DNA from: Pseudopedobacter alpinus
GTDB lineage: Bacteria > Bacteroidota > Bacteroidia > Sphingobacteriales > Sphingobacteriaceae
Direction: 5' to 3'
Assembly (NCBI RefSeq): GCF_042684645.1
Contig: NZ_JBHULV010000008.1
Span: 310,001-374,000 of the forward strand
DNA: 64,000 nucleotides
Within the stretch, counting starts at the first letter, position 1. Every line of letters starts with the position of its first letter. Below, piece by piece: positions 16,256-24,172 of the stretch. The notes beneath the pieces are model-generated. The model ran no database searches and was not told the DNA's origin. It saw only the letters and a list, made by a program, of their open reading frames with translations. The position numbers and the translations under genes are program-made.

Positions 16256-17459
16256 AATAGCTTTCTTTTTTGCTTTTATAACCTGTACATCTTTTGCGCA
16301 GTTAAAAAATTATAAGTACCAGCAGGAGCTAAAGGGCATCAATGATAAATGGCATAGCATTGTTTTACCAGATGAATTATTCTCTAAAGTCTCGGCTGAT
16401 TTTTCTGACATCAGAGTTTTTGGTGTTACCAAAACAGACACTTTAGAAGCACCTTATTTAATGCAAATAGCAAAAGATGAGGTTCAAAACCAAATTGTCG
16501 ATTTTAAATTAATTAACCAAAACAGTGATAGCAAAGGCTATTATTATACTTTTAAGTTAGATGATGATGTGCTATTAAATCAAATTAGCCTCGATTTTAA
16601 AGAAGCTAATTTTGAATATGCCGTAAATTTAGAAGCAAGCAATAACCAAAACGAATGGTTTAATATTTTAAATAATTACCGCATTTTATCTATTAAAAAT
16701 AGTTTAACAAATTATAAGTTTACCAAGCTTTCTTTTACAGATGTACAGTATAAATATTTTAGGTTATTTATCCCGACTAACAAAGACCCAGAATTAACTG
16801 CGGCTAAATTAATATTAGTACAAACCAAATTAGGTTTACAAAAGCTTTATCAGGCACAATCGGTTATTATTAAACAAGCCAAGAAAGAAAAACAAACCAT
16901 TATTTCTGTCACTTTGCCATTGGCTGTTCCTATTAGTAAAGTAAAAATTTTGGTAAATAACGATTTTGATTATTACCGCCCAATTAATATTAGTGCCATT
17001 ACGGATAGTGTAAAAACAGTAAAAGGCTGGGTTTATAATTATCAAAGTTTACATTCTGCCACATTAAATTCTATCGAAAACAACGAATTTCAATTTAACA
17101 GTACCATCTTAAAAAAGCTAGAAATAATGATTGATAATGGCGATAATCAAGCTTTAGATATTAGCGGAGTTGAGCTAAACGGTTTTGTTTACCAACTTTT
17201 AGTAAGGTTTAACCAACCTGCTACTTATTTTTTAGCTTATGGTAATGAAAAAGCTAATGAACCAAACTACGACATCAAAAACTTTACTGATAAAATCCCG
17301 ACTGGACTTACTCAATTAAGTTTAGGCGAAGAAAAGTCTAATATTTTAAAAACTGAAAAAGAAGAACCTCTGTTTGAAAACAAACTTTGGTTATGGGTAA
17401 TTATGGGTTTGATTATTTGCTTACTGGGCTGGTTTACTTTAAAAATGATGAGGAGCTAA
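16239..17459 (+). CDS. DUF3999 family protein
   Basis: A 406-residue protein with a signal peptide (ending TSFAQ), a large periplasmic beta-rich part and one C-terminal membrane helix (LWLWVIMGLIICLLGWF). The N-terminal pattern of repeated structural modules (SDIRVFGVTKTDTLEAPYLM) is that of DUF3999. Function unknown. The overlapping DUF2339 gene upstream is the usual partner. Confidence 0.8.
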   Translation: MKLKIRIAFFFAFITCTSFAQLKNYKYQQELKGINDKWHSIVLPDELFSKVSADFSDIRVFGVTKTDTLEAPYLMQIAKDEVQNQIVDFKLINQNSDSKGYYYTFKLDDDVLLNQISLDFKEANFEYAVNLEASNNQNEWFNILNNYRILSIKNSLTNYKFTKLSFTDVQYKYFRLFIPTNKDPELTAAKLILVQTKLGLQKLYQAQSVIIKQAKKEKQTIISVTLPLAVPISKVKILVNNDFDYYRPINISAITDSVKTVKGWVYNYQSLHSATLNSIENNEFQFNSTILKKLEIMIDNGDNQALDISGVELNGFVYQLLVRFNQPATYFLAYGNEKANEPNYDIKNFTDKIPTGLTQLSLGEEKSNILKTEKEEPLFENKLWLWVIMGLIICLLGWFTLKMMRS

Positions 17460-17514
17460 TTGTATAAACATTGTTTTTGTTAGACATAGAAAAGAAAAAC
17501 CTTTTCAAATTAAA

Positions 17515-18132
17515 TCAGCTATTCTTGCCATAATTTTTGCCAAGCCATACAAAACATAAAGAAATTGTAAAAAATACGGAAATTAAAATACCTGAGTTAA
17601 TAAATACTTTTGCTAAACCAAGCGAATTTACATCTACAAAAGGGTATGGATAATAACCAGATTGGTTTCCTCTGATTAGCGTATAAACCAAATAAACCAT
17701 AGGGTAAATCATCCATTTAGCAATACTAGCATATTTAACAGATTTTGAATGCTCATATAAATACCAAAAGCCAATTACCAAAATTGGAATTAAGGAATGG
17801 AGTAACTCGTTAACAACAAATTGTAAACCTGTGGGTTTCCAAATATGTCTTAATGCTACCTGATAAACCAAACCAACAATACTTATGTAAATAGTTATTG
17901 CAGTTATAAAGCCAGGTTTGTTAAATCTTCTTTGAGGTTGTGCATTAAAAAAAAAGGTAAGTGTGAAATAAAGAGCAACAAGGATATTGGTTAATATGGT
18001 AAAAAAGCTAAAAAACCTGATGCTTGTTTCAAGTATATTCTCTGTTCTGTTTTCAATCATTAAAACATATTGTGCCACTACTGCAAACCAACCTATTAGG
18101 GCAAATAACAAAGCTAAATTTTTTTTCATCAT
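17515..18132 (-). CDS. Pr6Pr family membrane protein
   Basis: A 205-residue integral membrane protein with about six segments, matching the Pr6Pr (FAR-17a/AIG1-like) pattern: IRFFSFFTILTNILVALYF, RHIWKPTGLQFVVNELLHS and YPYPFVDVNSLG. Function is not established in bacteria. It lies 15 bases after the methyltransferase gene on the same strand and may be the last gene of that operon. Confidence 0.85.
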   Translation of the reverse strand: MMKKNLALLFALIGWFAVVAQYVLMIENRTENILETSIRFFSFFTILTNILVALYFTLTFFFNAQPQRRFNKPGFITAITIYISIVGLVYQVALRHIWKPTGLQFVVNELLHSLIPILVIGFWYLYEHSKSVKYASIAKWMIYPMVYLVYTLIRGNQSGYYPYPFVDVNSLGLAKVFINSGILISVFFTISLCFVWLGKNYGKNS

Positions 18133-18147
18133 TGTAAATTTAATTTA

Positions 18148-18876
18148 TTAAGCATTAATAATCAAACTGCTAACCATTATGGCAGGTATAATTTCTCCAT
18201 TTCTGTTTTCATCATTTTTAGCGTAAGATAAAATGGTTTCACATTGTTGCGAGAAAGGCGAGGCTGCTAAAAACACACCAGATGTTTTTTTGTTTTGCAA
18301 CCTAATGTAACCGTTTACACTTTTATCTCCGTTAATTTCTTCGGGTTTTAAAGGGACATGTTCGGTGATGATTACATATTTATATTTCTTAGTTTTCTCA
18401 AGAATCTGCTGTATATCAGTATTGCTTAAATGTTGTAAAACTTGCCTTATCACACACAAATCTGCATCTGGATAAATCTCTGAGCTTACCGCATCAAAAT
18501 GTATAAAATTGGTTTTTAGGTTGCCGAAATTTTGGAGTAAGTGTTGTACTAATTCGGTAACTATATCTGCTCCGGTGTAATTTATATCCGCATTAATTAA
18601 AACTTGCTGCATAATAGAAAAATCGCCACAGCCAATTTCAAAAACAGATTTTATATTGTTTTCATTTATAAAATGTTTTAAAGCCGAGATGTATTTTGTG
18701 GTATTATCATCATGCGTACCAGTACCAGAAAAATAGGGGTCAGCTTCATTTTTACCCCAATATTGTTTTTTGTAAATCTCAGTAAAAATGGTTTCGGCAG
18801 TTTTATTTTTGGTTTTAAAATCAGCGTAAAAACGAAGCCAAACTTTAGGAATAAACTTTATAATTATCGGTTTCAT
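18148..18876 (-). CDS. Class I SAM-dependent methyltransferase
   Basis: A 242-residue soluble protein with a Rossmann methyltransferase core. Motif I is FEIGCGDFS (about 80-88), motif II is the acidic YTGADIV, and motif IV is ADLCVIRQVLQHL. The start ATG shares its A with the stop of the upstream gene (TAATG), so the two are translationally coupled. The substrate is unknown. The tight pairing with an unrecognised kinase-like protein suggests that the two modify the same compound or surface structure. Confidence 0.85.
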   Translation of the reverse strand: MKPIIIKFIPKVWLRFYADFKTKNKTAETIFTEIYKKQYWGKNEADPYFSGTGTHDDNTTKYISALKHFINENNIKSVFEIGCGDFSIMQQVLINADINYTGADIVTELVQHLLQNFGNLKTNFIHFDAVSSEIYPDADLCVIRQVLQHLSNTDIQQILEKTKKYKYVIITEHVPLKPEEINGDKSVNGYIRLQNKKTSGVFLAASPFSQQCETILSYAKNDENRNGEIIPAIMVSSLIINA

Positions 18877-19934
18877 TATAATTTACTGGGTTTATTAACC
18901 AAGCAAGCATATAAATGTGCTTTAACCAAACGTCCCATGTGCTTAATTTTAGTAAATTTTTTATCATTATGGTACAAAGCTAACTCTTTGCCTAAAGCCA
19001 AAGTTTTTTCTAACGGGGCAACCTCATCATATAAAGAAGCTTCAAAAAGTTCGTTAATTCGGTAACGTCCTAATTTTATGCGGTGACTAATGATACTTCG
19101 TTCTTCTTGTTGGTATTGCTTCATAGATTTTTCGTTGATGGCATCAATCCCCAAAAAAACCAAATTATTATTTTCTTTAAAGAATTGCGGCAAGTAAAGG
19201 CGCAATTTACCTTCGTAAGATTGCTGGTCGAAATCTATTGCTCTAATACGGTATTGGTTGCCCTCAATATCTGGTGTAATATCAACCACAAAATTATAAG
19301 AACGCATATCGCCCAATAGTCGCACAAAACAACGCTCGTTAAATTTTACAAATTCTTTGCTAATACGGGTTTGGTTAAATTTAACATCTGTAATATATTC
19401 TTCACAAAAAACATCGCCCGGAAGCCCCGGAATATGCTCTTCAATAAGCGTTTCTTGGTTGGTAATGTAACTTATTCTATTTGGCGATAAAATATGCTCT
19501 AACTCTAAGCCGTAAATTCGGGAAGTATCCGCTCTTTTAACATAAAAATGATCGTAATTATCGTTTAAACGATTAATAATGCGCACCCTAAATGGCTTAG
19601 AATTTCCAAAAGTGCAATAATCTATTCTCGATACGGAAAGGTGATCCATCACTTCTAGCCTGCCAGAAGCATGCATTAAAGCATAAATATATTTTAAACC
19701 CGGATAAAGTTCATTCATCTCGGTCTCGTCGTAATAAACGGTTTGCCAAAGTGTGTCTTTATCGTTTTTATCTAAAAGCGGAGTAGATAGGTTAAACCTG
19801 AGCATATCTGTGTACTGAATTGGAAGATCAACTTCCCTGTCAAACTTTATCAAATACTGCCTTAATGGGTTTTGAATAGGGTAAAAAATCTTCTTTTTAG
19901 AAGGTACGTCGTTCCTGTCGTTCAAAATGCTCAT
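18876..19934 (-). CDS. Hypothetical protein with kinase-like motifs
   Basis: About 352 residues, no signal peptide, not recognised as a named family. Read along the sequence it has features of an aminoglycoside-phosphotransferase/HipA-like kinase fold. These are a lysine in HFYVKRA that could bind ATP, a glutamate-rich GLELEH, a hinge-like ETLIEEHIPG, a catalytic-loop-like LGDMRSYNFVVD (Asp-x4-Asn) and a metal-loop-like IRAIDFDQ. The ATG at 19934 is used because the upstream alternative is a TTG. It is coupled to the methyltransferase by a TAATG overlap. The kinase idea is inference from short motifs only. Confidence 0.75.
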   Translation of the reverse strand: MSILNDRNDVPSKKKIFYPIQNPLRQYLIKFDREVDLPIQYTDMLRFNLSTPLLDKNDKDTLWQTVYYDETEMNELYPGLKYIYALMHASGRLEVMDHLSVSRIDYCTFGNSKPFRVRIINRLNDNYDHFYVKRADTSRIYGLELEHILSPNRISYITNQETLIEEHIPGLPGDVFCEEYITDVKFNQTRISKEFVKFNERCFVRLLGDMRSYNFVVDITPDIEGNQYRIRAIDFDQQSYEGKLRLYLPQFFKENNNLVFLGIDAINEKSMKQYQQEERSIISHRIKLGRYRINELFEASLYDEVAPLEKTLALGKELALYHNDKKFTKIKHMGRLVKAHLYACLVNKPSKL

Positions 19935-19965
19935 TCTCAAAGCTAAGCTTTAGATTTAAAACAAA

Positions 19966-19992
19966 AAAGCCTCCGTTTTTATTGGAGGCTTT
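19966..19992 (-). terminator. Rho-independent terminator of the SIMPL gene
   Basis: AAAGCCTCC (19966-19974) pairs with GGAGGCTTT (19984-19992), 9 bp perfect, followed leftward by a U-run. It lies between the SIMPL stop and the kinase-like gene start. Confidence 0.85.
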
Positions 19993-20041
19993 GTATTTGG
20001 TTCAAAGCATTGCAAAATGCTTGAAGTGAAAATTCTGATAA

Positions 20042-20728
20042 TTATTTTATTTCAAAAACAGCTCTTATTTGTACGCTTAATTTAATTTTTTGGAAATCAA
20101 TTTGAGGCATATTATCACTTGCCATTTCGGCTTTCATCATGGTGTTGCGGTACATCGGTTGCGGATAATTGTTAGCTTCGGATTCTGTAATTTCTAAAGC
20201 TCCACCTAATTTGTCACCTATAGATTCTACTAAATAAGTAGCTTTATTTTTAGCTTGTTTTAAAGCTTTAATTTTTAGTTCTTGCTTTAAACTTTCTTCT
20301 TTAGAGTAAGCATAACGCTCAATATTGGTATAAGCAATCCCTTTAGCGTCTATTTCAGCAATTACTGCATTAAGTTTGCTTAAATCTTTAACTTTAATAG
20401 TGTATTGTTTTGAGGCTAAGAATGTAGGGTCTTTTTTCTTATCCCAATAATTGGTATAAGCACTAATATTGTTAATCATAAAATCTTCTGGTGCAATGCC
20501 AGCTTTTATAACTGCTTTTTGTAATTGCGCTTCTAATTCTTCAATACTTACTTTTCTTCTGGCGTCTCTTTGGTATTCTTTTAAAGATATGCCAATGTAA
20601 ATTTCGTCTGGTGTAACTTCTATTTCTGCGCTTCCACCAACTTCAATTTTTTTGCGGGTATCAATATTTTGAGCAAAGGTTGCTAATGTTGTTAATGCTA
20701 TTATTGCACTTAAAAGTATCTTTTTCAT
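20042..20728 (-). CDS. SIMPL (DUF541) domain periplasmic protein
   Basis: A 228-residue protein with a signal peptide (MKKILLSAIIALTTLATFAQ). It has the SIMPL pattern: GSAEIEVTPDEIYIGISL near the start, and KALKQAKNKATYLVESIGDKLGG near the middle. The family is periplasmic and poorly characterised. Monocistronic, with its own terminator. The start spacing to the divergent thioredoxin-fold gene leaves about 136 bases for two promoters. Confidence 0.9.
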   Translation of the reverse strand: MKKILLSAIIALTTLATFAQNIDTRKKIEVGGSAEIEVTPDEIYIGISLKEYQRDARRKVSIEELEAQLQKAVIKAGIAPEDFMINNISAYTNYWDKKKDPTFLASKQYTIKVKDLSKLNAVIAEIDAKGIAYTNIERYAYSKEESLKQELKIKALKQAKNKATYLVESIGDKLGGALEITESEANNYPQPMYRNTMMKAEMASDNMPQIDFQKIKLSVQIRAVFEIK

Positions 20729-20864
20729 AATTTTTTATTTTTGTTTTTAATGAAGATGTAATTACTATGCCAATTCCATAAATAAAATTTTCTTTTTTTT
20801 TAATCGTGATTTTTTGTTAAGATTTTTAGATTTGAAATACTCACACTTGGGTTCAATTTTTTTG

Positions 20865-21359
20865 ATGATGAAATATATAACATTTATAATATTGTTTTTT
20901 GGCTTGTTAAATTTTGCAAATGCACAGCAAGAGCCGGCTAAGCAAATGCCAAATTTTAATTTTGTTACCACCAATAATACTCCTTACGGAACAAAGGATT
21001 TAAACGCTACCAAAAAAACGTTAATTGTTTTTTTTGATGCCACTTGTTCGCATTGCCAAACTACGGGAAAGTTTTTTAATGAGCGCTTAAACGATTTAAA
21101 GCCGTATAATGTATTGTTTGTTACCATGGATGAAAATAAAGCCATTGATTATTACACAAAAAACTTTGCCCCAGCAATTGTAAATAATGTTGATATTACC
21201 ATTTTAAGAGATACTGCTTATTACTTTGTTCCTAATTTTCAGCCAAAGCGTTACCCGGGTATTTTTGTTTACGGCTCAAAAAAGAATTTACTTTTTTATA
21301 CCAATGATGAAAAAGAATTAGAAAAAGTTATGGTTGTGTTAAAAAAGAAAGAGGATTAA
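20865..21359 (+). CDS. Thioredoxin-fold (redoxin) protein, secreted
   Basis: A 164-residue protein with a signal peptide ending ANAQ and a thioredoxin-like active site, ATCSHC (C61 and C64). It probably reduces or carries thiols in the periplasm. The ATG at 20865 (or 20868) is chosen because it starts the signal peptide. The upstream TTG frame would put charged residues in front of it. Its stop overlaps the stop of the convergent mobA by three bases. Confidence 0.85.
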   Translation: MMKYITFIILFFGLLNFANAQQEPAKQMPNFNFVTTNNTPYGTKDLNATKKTLIVFFDATCSHCQTTGKFFNERLNDLKPYNVLFVTMDENKAIDYYTKNFAPAIVNNVDITILRDTAYYFVPNFQPKRYPGIFVYGSKKNLLFYTNDEKELEKVMVVLKKKED

Positions 21360-21916
21360 CTATTATAATTATTAAATGCCTTAAAATCATCATCAATAAC
21401 AATACTTTTTGTAGTATAACTATTAAAAATATGTTGTAAGCTAAAATTTTCTATGTTGTTATTTTGGTAAGCTTTGTTAATTTTTTCTAAGGCTGTTGCC
21501 GAGTAAATGGCGCAAAAAGGTTGGTGAAATTTTGAATTTTTAAACGTGTAAAAATCAAAATTAGGGTTTTGATTTGCGAGTGAGATTATTTCATTGATAG
21601 TTTCTAAATCTAAATCAATCATATCACAAGCAACTACCAGCCAATTGGTTTTAGGAAAAAACTGATGCGCAGTTAAAATTCCTTTTAAAGGACCAGGAGC
21701 ATCTATTTTATCTACAATTAAATTTGCAGATGGGTAATGCTGACTGTAATTGATAAGCTGCTGCTGATTGATACTAACTTTAATAATTAAACCCACTTCT
21801 TTCAGTTTTTGAGCAATTAAATCAACCCAAATTACTCCGTCAGTAGTTTTTAAACCTTTATCAGTTCCAGCTCTTTTGCTTTCTCCTCCAGATAATATTA
21901 AAGCTGTTAGTTGCAT
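21356..21916 (-). CDS. mobA: Molybdenum cofactor guanylyltransferase
   Basis: A 186-residue nucleotidyltransferase that adds GMP to molybdopterin, giving the guanine dinucleotide form used by nitrate reductase. The N-terminal signature LILSGGESKRAGTDKGL is clear, and VACDMIDLD supplies the metal-binding Asp. It is the last gene of the leftward nitrate assimilation run, and the nitrate reductase at 24173-27685 needs its product. An 11-copy tandem repeat lies between it and the upstream SelW-like gene and starts only 19 bases before its ATG, so repeat length may affect its expression (inference). Confidence 0.9.
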   Translation of the reverse strand: MQLTALILSGGESKRAGTDKGLKTTDGVIWVDLIAQKLKEVGLIIKVSINQQQLINYSQHYPSANLIVDKIDAPGPLKGILTAHQFFPKTNWLVVACDMIDLDLETINEIISLANQNPNFDFYTFKNSKFHQPFCAIYSATALEKINKAYQNNNIENFSLQHIFNSYTTKSIVIDDDFKAFNNYNS

Positions 21917-21935
21917 TTGTTTAAGTTTTTATAAA

Positions 21936-22105
21936 TCATTCAAAATTCAATCATTCAAAATTCAATCATTCAACATTCAATCATTCAAAATTCAATCATT
22001 CAAAATTCAATCATTCAACATTCAATCATTCAAAATTCAATCATTCAAAATTCAATCATTCAAAATTCAATCATTCAAAATTCAATCATTCAAAATTCAA
22101 TCATT
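21936..22105. repeat. 15-bp minisatellite, 11 full copies plus 5 bases
   Basis: The unit TCATTCAAAATTCAA is repeated without spacers from 21936. Copies 3 and 6 read TCATTCAACATTCAA. The array fills almost the whole gap between the SelW-like stop and the mobA start. Read leftward, each normal unit contains TTTTG, the core of the Bacteroidota -33 box. Confidence 0.95.
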
Positions 22106-22110
22106 AAAAC

Positions 22111-22392
22111 CTACCTATCCGTATGTCCTAAACTTTTATCCGGACTAATCACATCACGCACTATTTTCTTTAACTCTTTAATTTCTGGGAAACGTTCCAT
22201 TTCTTTTCTGTCAAAAATTACTTCATCGTTTAATTTAATAATAAACACACCGCCAACTTCGCTTGGGCAAAGTGCAACACTTTTTAATTCATCAGTAAAT
22301 GTGGTTAAAAGTTCTTGTGCCATATACGCCGACCGTAACAGCCAGCCACATTTTGGACAGTAAGTAATGGTGATGGTTGGTTTTGATGTCAT
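22111..22392 (-). CDS. SelT/SelW/SelH-like small redox protein
   Basis: About 93 residues with a C-x-x-C redox motif near the N-terminus (YCPKCGW, C12 and C15), followed by the conserved LLRSAYMAQELL and, later, GGVFIIKLND. This is the Cys version of the selenoprotein W-like family. The ATG at 22392 is chosen because the motif then lies 11 residues in, as is usual for the family. It stands between the rubredoxin-tailed protein and mobA on the same strand. A redox role linked to nitrate assimilation is suggested only by position. Confidence 0.8.
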   Translation of the reverse strand: MTSKPTITITYCPKCGWLLRSAYMAQELLTTFTDELKSVALCPSEVGGVFIIKLNDEVIFDRKEMERFPEIKELKKIVRDVISPDKSLGHTDR

Positions 22393-22413
22393 GGTAAGAA
22401 ATGTTGTTTTGAT

Positions 22414-22561
22414 TATCAAGTATCGAGATTATTGTTTAGAGTAGCAAGTATCAAGTATCAAGAGCAGTTGGTGTGGATTATTTGTAGTATCAAGATGTGA
22501 GTATCAAGTACCAAGTGCTAATTTGCTTGGATTTTAAAAGTATCAAGATATAAGTATCAAG
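22414..22561. repeat. Degenerate AGTATCAAG repeats
   Basis: About nine copies of AGTATCAAG or a one-base variant are scattered irregularly through the spacer between the SelW-like gene and the rubredoxin-tailed gene. The unit differs from that of the minisatellite at 21936-22105. Confidence 0.7.
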
Positions 22562-22692
22562 AGTTATTGGTAAAGATTTTAAACTTTCTTTAACTTCTCA
22601 AAAAAAGCTGATGCGGTGGTAGAAAATGATTAAATAAACTGCCACCAATAATTATTTGGCTATAAACCCTAGAAAAGAGCCAAATATTAACA

Positions 22693-24171
22693 TCAACCAA
22701 TTAACATTTTGTTAAGTTTTATCTGCTCAAAATCAGTTTTTGGAGCATCGCAAGTTGGGCAGGAGAAGTTTTCTAAAGAATCGAATTTTACACCAACCGG
22801 AATGTTATTCACTAAATCTCCGTAGCGTTCATCGTAAATGGTAAAGCAATGCTTACACTGATGAGCAATAAATATTTTATCGGTTTCAACTGTTTTTTTA
22901 ATTTGAGTTTCCTTTTGTTGAAGTTCCTTTTTATTGAGTCTTAAAGTATAATAAACCTCACAAATCTCCATTAATTTGGGTGCCAGTTCACTATAAACAA
23001 CACCTTCGTGGTAAGTGATGTATTCTTTAGAATTTGGATTAAAATCTTTAGTATAAAGCAATTCGTAAAGTTCTTCTCCATTTGCGTTTTTAGAATTACG
23101 TTTTCTCACCACAATAGAACTAAACAAGCCTGTTTTTGGCTGCGTTTTAATTGCAAAACATAAACGATAAGTACGTAAATCTGCTTCTTCAAAAGCTTTT
23201 ACTAAATCTAATTTTATACGTAAAGCTTCTTTGCTAAAATCCTCGGTTTGCCAATTTAACTCGTTTGCAGCATGCCGAATATTTACACGGTATTTGTTCA
23301 ATAAATCGCTCCAAAATACCCTGTCTTTATTGTTAATGTTTTTGATGACGATAGATTTCCAAGAAGTGGTATATAATTGTCCAATTCTGGTTTCTAAGCA
23401 TATCTCGCATATTTCTTTTAAAAAATCCAGACTATATTCTTCGTTTCTTCTATAAATGCCTAACCAAGATTTATTATCGCTATAACGGTTTAAACCTTCA
23501 TAATAAGGTAATTGAAAATCGGTATGTACTAAAGGCTTTTCAAAAGTATGGCTTAAAAATTGGAATTTGTTTTTTACTTTATGATAAATTTCCTCTCCAA
23601 TAATCTGTGTTTCAAAACTTTTCTTTTCCGAGTTTAAATCAATAAACTGCTCTAAAACCCGGCTCATTTCAGCAATATCTTCCGAATAAACCAATGTTGG
23701 CCAGCAATACATTTGGTTGGTTTTTGGGAAACGAATATATAAATACCAAAAATTATTAGTCTCAGACGCTATAAAATTAAGGTTGCCCGTAAAAAACGGA
23801 ATCAGATTTTGATAATAATCTACTATATTAATTTTAAGCTTAGGCTGATGATTAAAACCATCTAAAACATCTTTATAAACGCCTTCTGTAAGCCATAAAG
23901 AAGTCGGAAAAATTTCTTCGGTAACGTAAGAACTCACCAAATTCGGATAATCATCTGTATCTATTTCATAAGCTACATCGCCAACCAAAAACAGGTCATT
24001 TAAATCATCCAAATATTCATCATTAACCACAAAAAGTAATTGTTGCCTGTTACCAAAGCGTACATTTTTAACTTTACATTTTTCTGCAATACACAAAATT
24101 TCATGCAAATCGCCAGGAGAAACAATGCCTCCGGGCAAATTAATTTTGATGATATGTTCTGTTTTCTCCAT
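22693..24171 (-). CDS. Rubredoxin-tailed nitrite/sulfite-reductase-like protein
   Basis: A 492-residue protein. The N-terminus (INLPGGIVSPGDLHEILCIA, then VRFGNRQQLLF) looks like the ferredoxin-like half-domain of siroheme nitrite/sulfite reductases. A second such stretch appears near IGQLYTTSWKSIVI. The cysteine pattern for a siroheme-bound [4Fe-4S] cluster is absent. The last 57 residues are a rubredoxin with C439, C442, C471 and C474. Its start lies one base after the stop of the nitrate reductase gene, so it is co-transcribed. I infer an electron carrier or assembly partner for the reductase. An independent siroheme enzyme is unlikely. Confidence 0.75.
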   Translation of the reverse strand: MEKTEHIIKINLPGGIVSPGDLHEILCIAEKCKVKNVRFGNRQQLLFVVNDEYLDDLNDLFLVGDVAYEIDTDDYPNLVSSYVTEEIFPTSLWLTEGVYKDVLDGFNHQPKLKINIVDYYQNLIPFFTGNLNFIASETNNFWYLYIRFPKTNQMYCWPTLVYSEDIAEMSRVLEQFIDLNSEKKSFETQIIGEEIYHKVKNKFQFLSHTFEKPLVHTDFQLPYYEGLNRYSDNKSWLGIYRRNEEYSLDFLKEICEICLETRIGQLYTTSWKSIVIKNINNKDRVFWSDLLNKYRVNIRHAANELNWQTEDFSKEALRIKLDLVKAFEEADLRTYRLCFAIKTQPKTGLFSSIVVRKRNSKNANGEELYELLYTKDFNPNSKEYITYHEGVVYSELAPKLMEICEVYYTLRLNKKELQQKETQIKKTVETDKIFIAHQCKHCFTIYDERYGDLVNNIPVGVKFDSLENFSCPTCDAPKTDFEQIKLNKMLIG

Positions 24172-24172
24172 C

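Noticed and set aside
21936..22105. Possible CRISPR array
   Set aside because: The 15-base units are directly adjacent with no spacers and no cas genes are near.
21876..22148. Open frame encoding repeated IQSFK/N pentapeptides
   Set aside because: It is the 15-base minisatellite read as protein on the strand opposite mobA. It has no unique sequence apart from its ends, and it overlaps mobA and the SelW-like gene.
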